From NCBI GenBank assembly GCA_036272935.1, contig DATAXP010000134.1, positions 1 through 22,318 on the forward strand: a DNA stretch of 22,318 nt, in the 5' to 3' direction. Shown here piece after piece: positions 1-6,906 of this stretch. Position numbers and translations under genes: made by a program. The notes beneath the pieces were generated by a model that worked only from the letters and a program-made list of their open reading frames with translations, ran no database searches and was not told the origin of the DNA. This stretch comes from DATAXP01 sp036272935. GTDB taxonomy: Bacteria; Planctomycetota; Planctomycetia; Pirellulales; PNKZ01. Each line of letters begins with the position of its first letter. Positions within the stretch are counted from its first letter, which is position 1.

Positions 1-1
1 T

Positions 2-391
2 CTCGTCGTGCCGCGATTCCTCGGCTGCCTGATCATGATTCCGGCGCTCACCGTGATGGCCGACTTCATGGGCGTCACCGGCGGCTGGTTCTACGGCACC
101 GTGCTGCTCGATATCGACAAGCACCACTATTGGGAGAACTCGCAGAAGGTGGTCAGTGGCTTCGACCTGTTCGGCGGCGTGTTCAAGAGCCTGTTCTTCG
201 GGGCGGCGATTGCCCTGGTGAGTTGTCATCGCGGCTTCCATTGCGATCCCGGGGCCGAGGGCGTGGGCCGCGCCGCGACCAGCGCGTTCGTCACGTCGTT
301 CGTGCTGATCCTGATCATCAACCTGCAACTCGACATTTTTCTGGAGGGTTTGAACCAGTACCTGTGGCCGCAGGGCGCTTCGTTCTTGTAG
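2..391 (+). CDS. mlaE: MlaE-type ABC transporter permease, C-terminal part (5' end outside window)
   Basis: The reading frame is open from the left edge (first full codon at base 2) and stops at 389-391, so only about the last 129 residues are present. The segment is hydrophobic, with at least two likely membrane spans, one around PRFLGCLIMIPALTVMADF and one around SAFVTSFVLILIINLQLDIF. It matches the C-terminal half of the MlaE/YrbE permease family, which forms the inner-membrane channel of MCE lipid transporters. Identification is strengthened by the two following genes, an MlaF-like ATPase 31 bases downstream and an MlaD-like MCE protein, in the canonical E-F-D order. A GTG at 8 lies in frame but is internal. 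The true start lies upstream of the window. Confidence 0.85.
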   Translation, partial: LVVPRFLGCLIMIPALTVMADFMGVTGGWFYGTVLLDIDKHHYWENSQKVVSGFDLFGGVFKSLFFGAAIALVSCHRGFHCDPGAEGVGRAATSAFVTSFVLILIINLQLDIFLEGLNQYLWPQGASFL

Positions 392-422
392 CGGCAGCAG
401 GCTTGCGGCTGAGCATCATCCG

Positions 423-1277
423 ATGAGCCACGACGAACAACATCACCGTGCCGAATACCAAGGCCCGATTCTGCGGGTCGAGGGGCTCAGCGTCCAATTC
501 GGTCGCCAGCAAGTGCTGCGCGATATCAACCTCGAGGTGCCACGCGGTCAAACGTTGGCGGTGATCGGCGAAAGCGGCTGTGGAAAGACGGTGCTGCTGA
601 AGACACTGATCGGCTTAGTGCAGCCGACTCGCGGCCGGATGTTGTTCGAGGACAAAGATCTGGCCACGCTGAGTGAAAGAGACCTTTCCGACCTACGTAC
701 TCGCTACGGCTTCGTATTTCAGCAAGCGGCCCTGTTCGACAGTATGAGCGTGGCGCAGAACATCGTCTTTCCGCTCAAGCGGCACACGTCGAAAGGTGCC
801 GATGAGCTGCGGGAGATCGTTGCGCACCGGCTGGCGGAAGTGGGATTGCCCGAGACGGCGGCAGCAAAAAAACCGGCTGAGTTGTCGGGCGGCATGCGAA
901 AACGTGTCGGCCTGGCCCGTGCCTTGGCGATGAACCCGGAAGTGGTGCTGTACGACGAGCCGACCACGGGGCTCGATCCGATCATGAGCGACGTCATCAA
1001 CACGCTGATCGTGCGCACTCGGCAGCGCAACCCGGTGACGAGCATCGTGGTGACGCACGATATGAACACGGCACGCAAGGTGCCAGACCGCGTGGTGATG
1101 TTTTATCCGGTCGCGCGCCTGCGCGACGGCGAGCCACAGGTGATCTTCGACGGTCCGCCCGAAGCGCTCGACCGCACCCACGACCAGCGCGTCCGCCAGT
1201 TCGTGCGTGGTGAGGCGGGCGAACGACTGATGGAAATGCGCGAGCAGGCGGAACATCGCGAACGATCCTACGCATGA
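423..1277 (+). CDS. mlaF: MlaF-like ABC transporter ATPase
   Basis: This 284-residue cytoplasmic ATPase should power lipid transport through the MlaE permease. All nucleotide-binding motifs are intact: Walker A GESGCGKT at residues 49-56, Q-loop Gln100, signature LSGGM at 154-158, Walker B VVLYDE ending in Glu179, and the H-loop His212 in VVTHDM. The family-typical D-loop TTGLDP follows Walker B. The length is close to the usual 260-280 residues, with a slightly longer charged C-terminal tail (to about residue 284) that may contact a partner, as the MlaF C-terminus does with MlaB in E. coli. No mlaB-like STAS gene is visible here. It starts 31 bases after mlaE, and its TGA overlaps an ATG at 1274 (ATGA) that opens an 8-codon mini-ORF leading into mlaD. 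Function rests on motifs plus operon order. Confidence 0.93.
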   Translation: MSHDEQHHRAEYQGPILRVEGLSVQFGRQQVLRDINLEVPRGQTLAVIGESGCGKTVLLKTLIGLVQPTRGRMLFEDKDLATLSERDLSDLRTRYGFVFQQAALFDSMSVAQNIVFPLKRHTSKGADELREIVAHRLAEVGLPETAAAKKPAELSGGMRKRVGLARALAMNPEVVLYDEPTTGLDPIMSDVINTLIVRTRQRNPVTSIVVTHDMNTARKVPDRVVMFYPVARLRDGEPQVIFDGPPEALDRTHDQRVRQFVRGEAGERLMEMREQAEHRERSYA

Positions 1278-1296
1278 ACCAAGATCCGAACCGCGC

Positions 1297-2397
1297 ATGA
1301 ACGAACGAGTCATTCAATTCCGTGTCGGCGTGACCGTGGTCGCCGCGATCCTGATCGCGCTGATCCTGGTGCTGCTGTTCGACGGCTTTCCCCAGTTCGT
1401 GCGAGCCAAGCCGTACACCATCTACATCTCGTTCGACCAGGCGCCGGGCGTGTCGGAAGGCACCCCGGTGCGCAAGAGCGGCATTCTCATCGGTCGCGTC
1501 AAGGCGGTCGACTTCGCCGAGGACATCGGCATCAAGCCGCGCGAGGGATTGCGGGTGGTGGTGACGGCCGAGATCCAGGCCAATCGCCAGGTCCGCCACA
1601 ACGAGCTGCCGGAAATCCACAAGTCGTTGCTCGGCGGCGACGCGGTGATCGAGTTTGTGCTGCAGGAGAGCACCAAGCTGCCGAACACGCCGGTCGAACC
1701 GGCCGAACGCGTTCCGGGGTTCGTGCTCAGCGATCCGATGCAAACGATCGGCAATCTCGAAACGAGCCTCACGCTGGCGCTGAACTCGGTTTCGAGCACG
1801 GCCGACGAGATTGGTCGGCTGACCCGACGCGTGGACGACCTGCTGGCGAACAACGACGAGCAGATGGCGCGCGTCGTGGGCAAGGCCGAGAACGCCCTCG
1901 ACAGCATCCAGGAAGCGGCCACCAATGCCAACGATCTGCTTGGCGACAAAAACTTCAAAGAGAACGTCCGCCAGGTGGCATCCGACCTGCCCAAGACGGT
2001 GGCCGACCTGAATGAGAGCCTGTCGCACTTCCGTTCGACCGTGCAACTGGCGAACAAGAACCTGGAGAATATCGAAGGGTTCACCAAGCCGCTGGGCGAG
2101 CGCGGAGCGCAGTTGGTCGATCACATCGACCATGCCGCACAAAACCTGGAAAGCGTGCTCCTCGACACCCGCTCGTTCACCCGGGCGATCAACTCGCCAA
2201 GCGGCTCGTTAGGACGCTTGATCAACGATCAGCAACTGTACGAGAATCTGAACGTCGCCGTCACGAACCTCAACTGCATGACCCGCGAGCTGACGCCCAT
2301 CTTGCGCGATGCCCGCGTGTTCACCGACAAGGTTTCGCGCCACCCGGAAAGCCTCGGCGTCCGCGGCGCGCTGTTCCCGAGTGCGGGAATCAAGTAG
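1297..2397 (+). CDS. mlaD: MlaD-like MCE-domain substrate-binding protein
   Basis: This 366-residue protein has one N-terminal membrane anchor (about residues 9-28, VGVTVVAAILIALILVLLF). An MCE/MlaD domain follows (about residues 37-120, with YTIYISFDQAPGVSEGTPV, GILIGRVKAV and IQANRQVRHNELPEI). After that comes a long, mostly helical C-terminal region rich in Asn, Leu and Asp heptad-like stretches (about 140-340). Proteins of this type hexamerise in the periplasm and form the lipid conduit of Mla systems. E. coli MlaD is only about 180 residues, so this one has a long helical extension, as in longer MCE proteins whose helices build a tunnel. The ATG at 1297 overlaps the stop of a mini-ORF, suggesting translational coupling. 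The gene ends the operon, with a hairpin just downstream. Confidence 0.92.
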   Translation: MNERVIQFRVGVTVVAAILIALILVLLFDGFPQFVRAKPYTIYISFDQAPGVSEGTPVRKSGILIGRVKAVDFAEDIGIKPREGLRVVVTAEIQANRQVRHNELPEIHKSLLGGDAVIEFVLQESTKLPNTPVEPAERVPGFVLSDPMQTIGNLETSLTLALNSVSSTADEIGRLTRRVDDLLANNDEQMARVVGKAENALDSIQEAATNANDLLGDKNFKENVRQVASDLPKTVADLNESLSHFRSTVQLANKNLENIEGFTKPLGERGAQLVDHIDHAAQNLESVLLDTRSFTRAINSPSGSLGRLINDQQLYENLNVAVTNLNCMTRELTPILRDARVFTDKVSRHPESLGVRGALFPSAGIK

Positions 2398-2403
2398 AAG
2401 CTG

Positions 2404-2444
2404 AAGGCAGAAGTTGCGTACTTCTGCATTCTGAATTCTGCCTT
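2404..2444. terminator. Nested inverted repeats between convergent mlaD and PEGA lipoprotein genes
   Basis: Two alternative stems overlap. GCAGAAGT (2407-2414) pairs with ACTTCTGC (2420-2427) over a 5-base loop, and AAGGCAGAA (2404-2412) pairs with TTCTGCCTT (2436-2444). The stretch lies directly after the mlaD stop and before the stop of the opposite-strand lipoprotein gene, so a bidirectional terminator is the natural reading. There is no long T-run, so it is not a textbook intrinsic terminator. The purine/pyrimidine motif (GCAGAAG, CTTCTGC) also resembles short dispersed repeats. Confidence 0.4.
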
Positions 2445-2953
2445 TATCTTGGCTCGACGATCGTGGCCTGCGGCGGCACGGCTCCGGTTGGCAGCTTCAC
2501 CGGCGGCGGCGGAGTGTAGTTCCCGCCGCGCGTCCCTTGCCGCAGGTTTTCGGCCCGGCCCAAAAGCTGCTCGGTCGGTACGACCACCATTGGCTTCATC
2601 TCGAAGTCCAGCCCACGCTCGTCGCGAATCTCCAGCGGCAGCAGGTTCTCGGTCACAAAGTCGAGCGGAAACAGATCGTACCACGGCGGCCACAGCGATT
2701 TCTTTACCGTCAGCGTTTCGTAGCCGTCCTTCACCAGCACGATCTTCCGGGCACCGTAGTAGATGTAGTCGGTCGAAATCGGCGTCGTGCCGATTTCGTA
2801 GTTATCGACGTACACCAGCGCCCCAGGCGGGTTGCTACGGATTGTCAGCCGGCGCTGCACGCAACCGGCGCCCGCCAGCGCCGCCAGGCTAAGCGCCGCG
2901 GCCAGCAGCACGCGAATTGCACGCAAGTCGCAGATGCGGGGCGATCGCGACAT
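2444..2953 (-). CDS. PEGA-domain lipoprotein
   Basis: This is a predicted 169-residue exported protein. The N-terminus has a basic region, a hydrophobic stretch (LLAAALSLAALAGAG) and a cysteine at residue 31. That fits a lipoprotein signal with a weak lipobox, because Gly rather than Leu is at -3. A PEGA domain follows (about residues 34-80): LTIRSNPPGALVYVDNYEIG, then TPIS and VLVKDGYETLTV. Next comes an aromatic stretch WPPWYDLFPLDF and a Pro-rich tail (TPPPPVKLP). PEGA domains are small beta-folds found in surface proteins of planctomycetes and others; the exact role is unknown. The frame stays open far upstream, but that extension overlaps the PP2C gene on the other strand and is a GC-rich shadow. 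ATG 2953 was chosen; ATG 2971 (6 codons longer) lies inside a repeat-like stretch. Neither start has a clear ribosome binding site. Confidence 0.82.
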   Translation of the reverse strand: MSRSPRICDLRAIRVLLAAALSLAALAGAGCVQRRLTIRSNPPGALVYVDNYEIGTTPISTDYIYYGARKIVLVKDGYETLTVKKSLWPPWYDLFPLDFVTENLLPLEIRDERGLDFEMKPMVVVPTEQLLGRAENLRQGTRGGNYTPPPPVKLPTGAVPPQATIVEPR

Positions 2954-2959
2954 CGGCGG

Positions 2960-2985
2960 AATCCGTGTCATCCGTGGTTTCACGA
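2960..2985. repeat. Short dispersed-repeat-like stretch (CCGTGTCATCCGTGGTTTC type)
   Basis: The bases ATCCGTGTCATCCGTGG, followed by TTTCACG, contain two CCGTG units and resemble the CCGTGTC/CCGTGG pieces of dispersed non-coding repeats common in planctomycete genomes (recalled, not searched). It has the same flavour as the larger element at 9858-9969. It covers the alternative start codon (2971) of the PEGA lipoprotein. Confidence 0.3.
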
Positions 2986-3147
2986 ATAGCCGCCGACGAC
3001 GGGACCCGGGCAACGGACCGGCGGCCAAAAAAGGTGGGGCGGTGACTGTACCAAAGCCCACGGCGCGATTCCAGAGCATTCGCCCCAGCGTTGCCCCTGG
3101 CGACGTAATCGGTCCGCCGGAGGCTATTGCCCCGCTGTCCGGGTAGC

Positions 3148-3153
3148 TAAGAT
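3148..3153 (+). promoter_or_regulatory. Possible -10 box upstream of the PP2C gene
   Basis: TAAGAT lies 73 bases before the PP2C start. The best upstream hexamer is TTGCCC (3127-3132), with a short 15-base spacer, so the promoter is only weakly supported. The same hexamer occurs before the kinase gene (16867-16872) and the Uma2 gene (18061-18066). Confidence 0.25.
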
Positions 3154-3226
3154 AAGTTCGCCTCGTGGGCCGCCTTGCCGCGATGCTGGCGTCGCTTTTC
3201 GAGCGAACCCTGCGCGACAATTCTTC

Positions 3227-4519
3227 ATGGACAACAACGCCGCATCGTGGCGGGACTTTCTCGATCACGCCGAGTTGTCCGATGTCGGACTGCGCCGCTC
3301 GAACAACCAGGACTCGCTTGGCACCGTCATTTGCACGAGCGAGGATGCCTGGAGCCGCCGCGGACACTTGTTCATGGTGGCCGACGGCATGGGGGCTCAC
3401 GCCGCCGGCGAACTGGCCAGCAAGATGGCCGTCGATACCATCCTGCTGACCTATTACAAACTGCCCGACGCGTCGCCGTCGGACGCTTTTCGCAAGGCAG
3501 TCGAAGAAGCCAACGCCAAGATCAACGCCCGCGGCAGTGCCAATCCCGATTTCAAGGGCATGGGCACCACGACCAGCGCTTTGGCCGTGCTGCCGCAAGG
3601 GGCGATCGTCGCGCACGTCGGCGATAGTCGCTGCTATCGGCTGCGCGGCAATCGGCTCGAACAACTCTCGGCCGACCACAGCCTGGTTTGGGAGATGATG
3701 GCCGCCAGCCGCATCACCGAGCGCGATCTGCCCACGTACATCCCCAAGAACGTCATCACGCGTTCGCTGGGCCCGAACCCCGCAGTGCAGGTCGACCTGG
3801 AAGGGCCGTTCCCGCTGCTGCCGGGCGACACGTTCCTGCTGTGCAGCGACGGGCTCACCGGCCAGGTGTCCGACGAAGAAATCGGCCTGGTGCTTCAGGC
3901 GCTGCCGCCGAACGAGGCGGCGCAGGCGCTGGTCGATTTGGCGAATCTTCGCGGCGGCCCCGACAACATCACCGTCGTCATCGTGCGCGTGCAGGCGGCC
4001 CCTGCTGCCTCCAGACGCTCCGGTCCGATCGACGCCAGCGGCAATCACGCCGCTGGAGCAGGCCGCCCGATTCATCCAGCGTTTTGGATCGTCTGCGGTG
4101 TCGCGGTGTTGGCTGCCGCGGCGCTGTTCGTCAGCGATCAACCGTTGTTCGCTGGAGTGAGCGCCGTGGTCGCTGTGCTCACGCTCGGCATCGCGCTACT
4201 GACCAAGGCCGGCACCGTCGAGGGCGATGCGGCCGACAACGTCGCCCTAAGCGCTCTAGGTCGCGGCCCCTACCGCTCGTATGTCTGCACGGCTAACGCG
4301 GCCATCGTCGATCGCTTGAAGGGGTTGGTCGAATCGATCCGTCAATCGGCCGTCGAACAGCGCTGGCAGATCGACTGGAGCAAGGCCGAAGTGTTCCTTG
4401 AGCGCGCCGACACGGCTGCCCAAATGCAGGATTACCTGCTGGCGGTGCGCGAACTTTGCCGCGGGATCAGCTTCCTGATGCAAGAAGCCCGCCAACAGCG
4501 CGCTCGCACGGCAGGGTGA
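3227..4519 (+). CDS. Membrane-anchored PP2C-family Ser/Thr protein phosphatase
   Basis: This 430-residue protein has an N-terminal PP2C (PPM) domain at about residues 14-256, which should remove phosphate from Ser/Thr residues using two metal ions. Motifs in order: SDVGLRRSNNQDS (Asp29), VADGMGAHAAGE (Asp53), MGTTTSALAV, VGDSRCYRL (131-139), LSADHSLV, ITRSLG, LCSDGLTGQVSDEE (Asp208) and GGPDNITVV (Asp246). The metal-binding aspartates are therefore present. A Pro/Ser/Gly linker leads to two hydrophobic spans (about 285-302 and 307-325) and then a cytoplasmic-looking helical tail of about 100 residues with no domain I recognise. The catalytic domain should face the cytoplasm with a membrane hairpin after it. 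It is transcribed divergently from the PEGA lipoprotein. A natural opponent would be a Ser/Thr kinase such as the one at 16931, but no operon links them. Confidence 0.93.
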   Translation: MDNNAASWRDFLDHAELSDVGLRRSNNQDSLGTVICTSEDAWSRRGHLFMVADGMGAHAAGELASKMAVDTILLTYYKLPDASPSDAFRKAVEEANAKINARGSANPDFKGMGTTTSALAVLPQGAIVAHVGDSRCYRLRGNRLEQLSADHSLVWEMMAASRITERDLPTYIPKNVITRSLGPNPAVQVDLEGPFPLLPGDTFLLCSDGLTGQVSDEEIGLVLQALPPNEAAQALVDLANLRGGPDNITVVIVRVQAAPAASRRSGPIDASGNHAAGAGRPIHPAFWIVCGVAVLAAAALFVSDQPLFAGVSAVVAVLTLGIALLTKAGTVEGDAADNVALSALGRGPYRSYVCTANAAIVDRLKGLVESIRQSAVEQRWQIDWSKAEVFLERADTAAQMQDYLLAVRELCRGISFLMQEARQQRARTAG

Positions 4520-4573
4520 GACTGGTGTCGACGATGGCCCAAATGTGAGTTTCTCGATAATTACTCCGACGGA

Positions 4574-4579
4574 TAGAAT
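4574..4579 (+). promoter_or_regulatory. Possible -10 box of the toxin-antitoxin operon
   Basis: TAGAAT sits in GGATAGAATG, 67 bases before the antitoxin ATG. The same 10 bases occur before purF (13401-13410). The candidate -35 TTCTCG (4551-4556, 17-base spacer) is weak. The phosphatase gene upstream ends at 4519, so an own promoter is plausible. Confidence 0.3.
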
Positions 4580-4646
4580 GGGTGTGCGCGTCGCACATTC
4601 CGGGACCCGAAAGTACCTACGACTGAAAACCAAACGGCGAGCCAGC

Positions 4647-4877
4647 ATGGCAACAGCCACGATTTCTCTACAAGTCGACGCGGACACCGCCAGCGCGTTT
4701 GCCGCCGCTTCGGCTGAAGACCAACGCAAGCTGCAGCTTCTGCTGAGCCTTCGCCTGCGTGAGCTGACGGTTCATCCCTCGCGCCGTTTGAAAGAGATCA
4801 TGGATGAAATCGGCCAGCATACCATCGCGCAGGGCATGACTTCGAAGGCTCTCGAGTCGCTGCTCAGCGATGAGTGA
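4647..4877 (+). CDS. Putative antitoxin of a PIN-domain toxin-antitoxin pair
   Basis: This small 76-residue protein begins MATATISLQVDADTASAF, a short beta-strand followed by helices. That pattern fits ribbon-helix-helix-like or generic antitoxins encoded just upstream of COG1569 PIN toxins. It is rich in helix-formers (SAEDQRKLQLLLSLRLREL) and ends in an acidic tail (LESLLSDE). Its stop overlaps the toxin start by 8 bases, the usual tight coupling of type II pairs. The frame is open further upstream to an ATG at 4545, but that extension is poorly conserved-looking and 4647 is preceded by GGCGAG, so 4647 was preferred. The family is not certain from sequence alone; the role is inferred mainly from the PIN gene next to it. 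Confidence 0.65.
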   Translation: MATATISLQVDADTASAFAAASAEDQRKLQLLLSLRLRELTVHPSRRLKEIMDEIGQHTIAQGMTSKALESLLSDE

Positions 4878-5271
4878 CGTCCGCATCGTGGTCGACACGG
4901 GGGTGGTCGTTAGTGCGCAGTCGATTTCGCGGCAAGCGTTTGACGTGGCCAGCAACCGAGGAAGGCTCCTGGTCTCGCAAGCTACCGTTGTGGAATTGGC
5001 CGAGGTGTTGCGAAGGCCGAGGCTCAACAAATATCTGTCCGAGGAGAAACGGCTCGAGTTCCTTGCAGCGTTGATTCGGGAGGCAGAACTTGTGGATATA
5101 AGTGAGACAATCACTGCCTGCCGCGATGCTGAGGACGATAAGTTCTTAGAGCTCGCCGTGAGTGGCAAGGCCATGTACTTAGTCAGCGGCGACCAGGATC
5201 TTTTGGCACTCGATCCATTCCGAGGCGTTGCCATCGTAACGCCAAGGACATTTCTCACGCGGTTGATTTGA
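4870..5271 (+). CDS. PIN-domain toxin (COG1569-like putative ribonuclease)
   Basis: This 133-residue single-domain PIN protein is expected to be a Mg-dependent endoribonuclease held in check by the preceding antitoxin. Acidic residues sit where PIN active sites need them: Asp9 in IVVDTGVVVSA, Glu42 in TVVELAEVLRRPRL, Asp86, Asp89 and Asp90 in CRDAEDDKFLELA, and Asp108 and Asp110 in LVSGDQDLLAL. The CRDxEDDKFLELA and SGDxDLL blocks are characteristic of the COG1569 toxin group. Length is typical. The ATG at 4870 lies inside the end of the antitoxin gene. It faces the Cys-phosphatase gene tail to tail, 47 bases apart. Activity as a toxin is inferred from family and gene pairing, not shown. Confidence 0.85.
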   Translation: MSDVRIVVDTGVVVSAQSISRQAFDVASNRGRLLVSQATVVELAEVLRRPRLNKYLSEEKRLEFLAALIREAELVDISETITACRDAEDDKFLELAVSGKAMYLVSGDQDLLALDPFRGVAIVTPRTFLTRLI

Positions 5272-5318
5272 ATCGCGCGCTCGCGGCGTTTCTCCGCGTT
5301 CGAGACACCGCCCCGCCG

Positions 5319-6647
5319 TCACTTCAGCCGGCTCAAATCTTCTTCGCGCGACACTTCGCCGGCGCGCACCGTTTTGTTGCCGTCAGGGGGCACCAGTCGG
5401 CTGCGCGCCACCAGCGCCGGGTTCTCCGCCAGCCAGTTCCGAGCCGCCAGCCGGGCGCGGTCCCAAGTTGCGCGGCTCGGCGTGCCGCAAGCCAGCAAAT
5501 GGTCGGTGATCGATTCCAGCCTTGCCACCGCCGTGTCGCAATAACGGTAGTCGCTCGCGACCGGTTCGACGCGCTGGCGCTCGTCGTCGAGCAGGACGTT
5601 CAAGTAGGTGATGCGATTGCGCCTGTAGCGATTGGTCACGCCGGCCACGAGTGCCGCGTAGCGCAGCGAGACCCGCGCTTCGCGCATCTCTTCGCGCAGG
5701 ATCGATTCCAGCAACTGCTGCTGGCGGTCGCTGCCAAAATCAGCAATCAATGCCGCTGCCATCTGCCAATCGGCGACGCTGCCGTCGCGAATTCCGACGA
5801 CGCTCTCGGCGGCATCGGTCGCCGGGATCGCCAACGGGTCGTCCGTGCTATCGATCAGCCGCACTGCCAGTGGCAAACCAAAAGGCCGACCCGTACGAAG
5901 ATACTCGACGATCAACTCGATCAATGCCGTGTGATCTTTCATCGCGCGCAGATCGCGCACTAATTCCTCGTAGTGCCGCGGGCGATCGGCCTGCAATAAC
6001 GGCGCGAATGCCGTGTCGAGCGCTTCCCACTCGGTTGCCGTGGGATGTGGCCGTGGCAGGTAGGTGCGCAGGTTGTGGTCCTGCACCGCCACCGAGTCCG
6101 GGAAATCGAACGATCGCATTTCGGCAATCGCCCGTTCGGCCGGCCAGCGGTCGTACTCCATGCGGTACAGCGCGGCGAGCGTGCCGGTGCGATGTCGTCC
6201 GCCCATGCAGTGGATCAGCACCGGCAAGTTCGCCGGCTCGTCGAGCAGGGCCAAGAACGATTCGAGCTGCCACGGGGTCGGCCACGGCCAGCACGCTTCC
6301 TCCCCCATCGGCAATTGCACGTGCCGCGCGCCAAGTTGCGTGGTGAATTCGGCTTCGCACTGGCCATCGGGCGCTCCCAGGTCGAGCCAGCCGCGATACA
6401 GCCTGAAGTCCGACAATTGCAGGCTCACCACGGTCCGGATGTCGAGATCGCGGACCAAGTGCCGCAGTCCCAACTCGGTCGGCTGTCCGGTGCGATACAG
6501 CACCCCTTCGCGCAGCACCTGGAAGCGCTTGGTGTGATAGGTCCAGAACGTTCGGTACCCGCCCCAGCCCAAGCCGATTACCGCAAGCACCGCACCGACG
6601 AATACCAACAGGCGGCGAGCTACGAGTTTCGACAGCACACGCGACAT
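5319..6647 (-). CDS. Membrane-anchored Cys-dependent protein phosphatase (tyrosine/dual-specificity type)
   Basis: This 442-residue protein has one N-terminal membrane span (about residues 12-30, LLVFVGAVLAVIGLGWGG). A phosphatase domain follows (about 42-200). It starts with VLREGVLYRTGQPTELGLRHLV, the entry motif of Siw14/DSP-like phosphatases, and continues to the P-loop HCMGGRHRTG, with Cys147 and Arg153 fitting CX5R. A likely general acid lies in the acidic loop before it, but I could not assign it with confidence. The remaining about 240 residues are helical and not recognised. A good promoter lies immediately upstream (6657-6685), leaving almost no 5' leader. The catalytic domain may be periplasmic, because the anchor is N-terminal and few positive residues follow it; this is uncertain. 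Substrates could be proteins, lipids or polyphosphates. Confidence 0.85.
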   Translation of the reverse strand: MSRVLSKLVARRLLVFVGAVLAVIGLGWGGYRTFWTYHTKRFQVLREGVLYRTGQPTELGLRHLVRDLDIRTVVSLQLSDFRLYRGWLDLGAPDGQCEAEFTTQLGARHVQLPMGEEACWPWPTPWQLESFLALLDEPANLPVLIHCMGGRHRTGTLAALYRMEYDRWPAERAIAEMRSFDFPDSVAVQDHNLRTYLPRPHPTATEWEALDTAFAPLLQADRPRHYEELVRDLRAMKDHTALIELIVEYLRTGRPFGLPLAVRLIDSTDDPLAIPATDAAESVVGIRDGSVADWQMAAALIADFGSDRQQQLLESILREEMREARVSLRYAALVAGVTNRYRRNRITYLNVLLDDERQRVEPVASDYRYCDTAVARLESITDHLLACGTPSRATWDRARLAARNWLAENPALVARSRLVPPDGNKTVRAGEVSREEDLSRLK

Positions 6648-6656
6648 AGGGGCGGC

Positions 6657-6685
6657 ACGATACTTGGCCCGCGTCGGTGGGTCAA
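6657..6685 (-). promoter_or_regulatory. Promoter of the Cys-phosphatase gene
   Basis: On the minus strand TTGACC (6685-6680) and TATCGT (6662-6657) are separated by exactly 17 bases. That is five of six matches to the -35 consensus and four of six to the -10. Only 9 bases separate the -10 from the ATG at 6647, so transcription would start within 0-4 bases of the start codon. Confidence 0.55.
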
Positions 6686-6724
6686 CGCCGGACGCATGGC
6701 GCCTGCGCCGTCTGGGCTTGCGTT

Positions 6725-6779
6725 GCTTAGCGCCGGTCGTCCCCGACCGGCGTCGGCCGCGTCGACGCGGCCGCTAAGC
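6725..6779. repeat. Three-way-junction inverted-repeat element
   Basis: Three perfect stems nest in 55 bases. The outer stem is GCTTAG (6725-6730) with CTAAGC (6774-6779). Inside are CGCCGGTCG (6731-6739) with CGACCGGCG (6744-6752) over a TCCC loop, and the 20-base palindrome cggccgcgtcgacgcggccg (6754-6773). Only base 6753 is left unpaired at the junction. It lies in the divergent intergenic region between the phosphatase and the histidine kinase. It resembles a REP-like or MITE-like dispersed element more than a terminator, having no T-run. Confidence 0.7.
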
Positions 6780-6906
6780 CAGCTTGCACGGCCTCGGTGA
6801 CTCGCCTTTCGCCGATGCAGAGGCATTGGTACACTCCGCCTCCTTTTCTTCGCCCCCAGCGAAGCTTGCCCCGGGGCGACAGCGTCTTCCGCACGGAGGT
6901 CTTCGG

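Noticed and set aside
997..2142. 381-codon minus-strand ORF opposite mlaF and mlaD
   Set aside because: It is antisense to two intact genes and has shadow composition (His, Arg, Val, Gln rich) with no domain.
3319..3335. Sigma-54-like promoter (TGGCAC then TTTGCA)
   Set aside because: GG and GC are separated by 11 bases instead of the required 10, and the site lies inside the PP2C coding sequence.
2954..4141. Very long minus-strand extension of the PEGA lipoprotein frame
   Set aside because: It overlaps the well-supported PP2C gene in antisense, is full of His, Arg and Gln shadow composition, and the lipoprotein signal begins at 2953.
4545..4646. Longer N-terminus for the PIN antitoxin
   Set aside because: It contains the candidate -10 box, looks unlike a folded protein start, and ATG 4647 gives the usual MATATI strand.
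6784..6906. Longer N-terminus for the histidine kinase
   Set aside because: There is no ribosome binding site at 6784, whereas TTG 6907 has GGAGGT at ideal spacing and precedes a normal membrane-anchor N-terminus.
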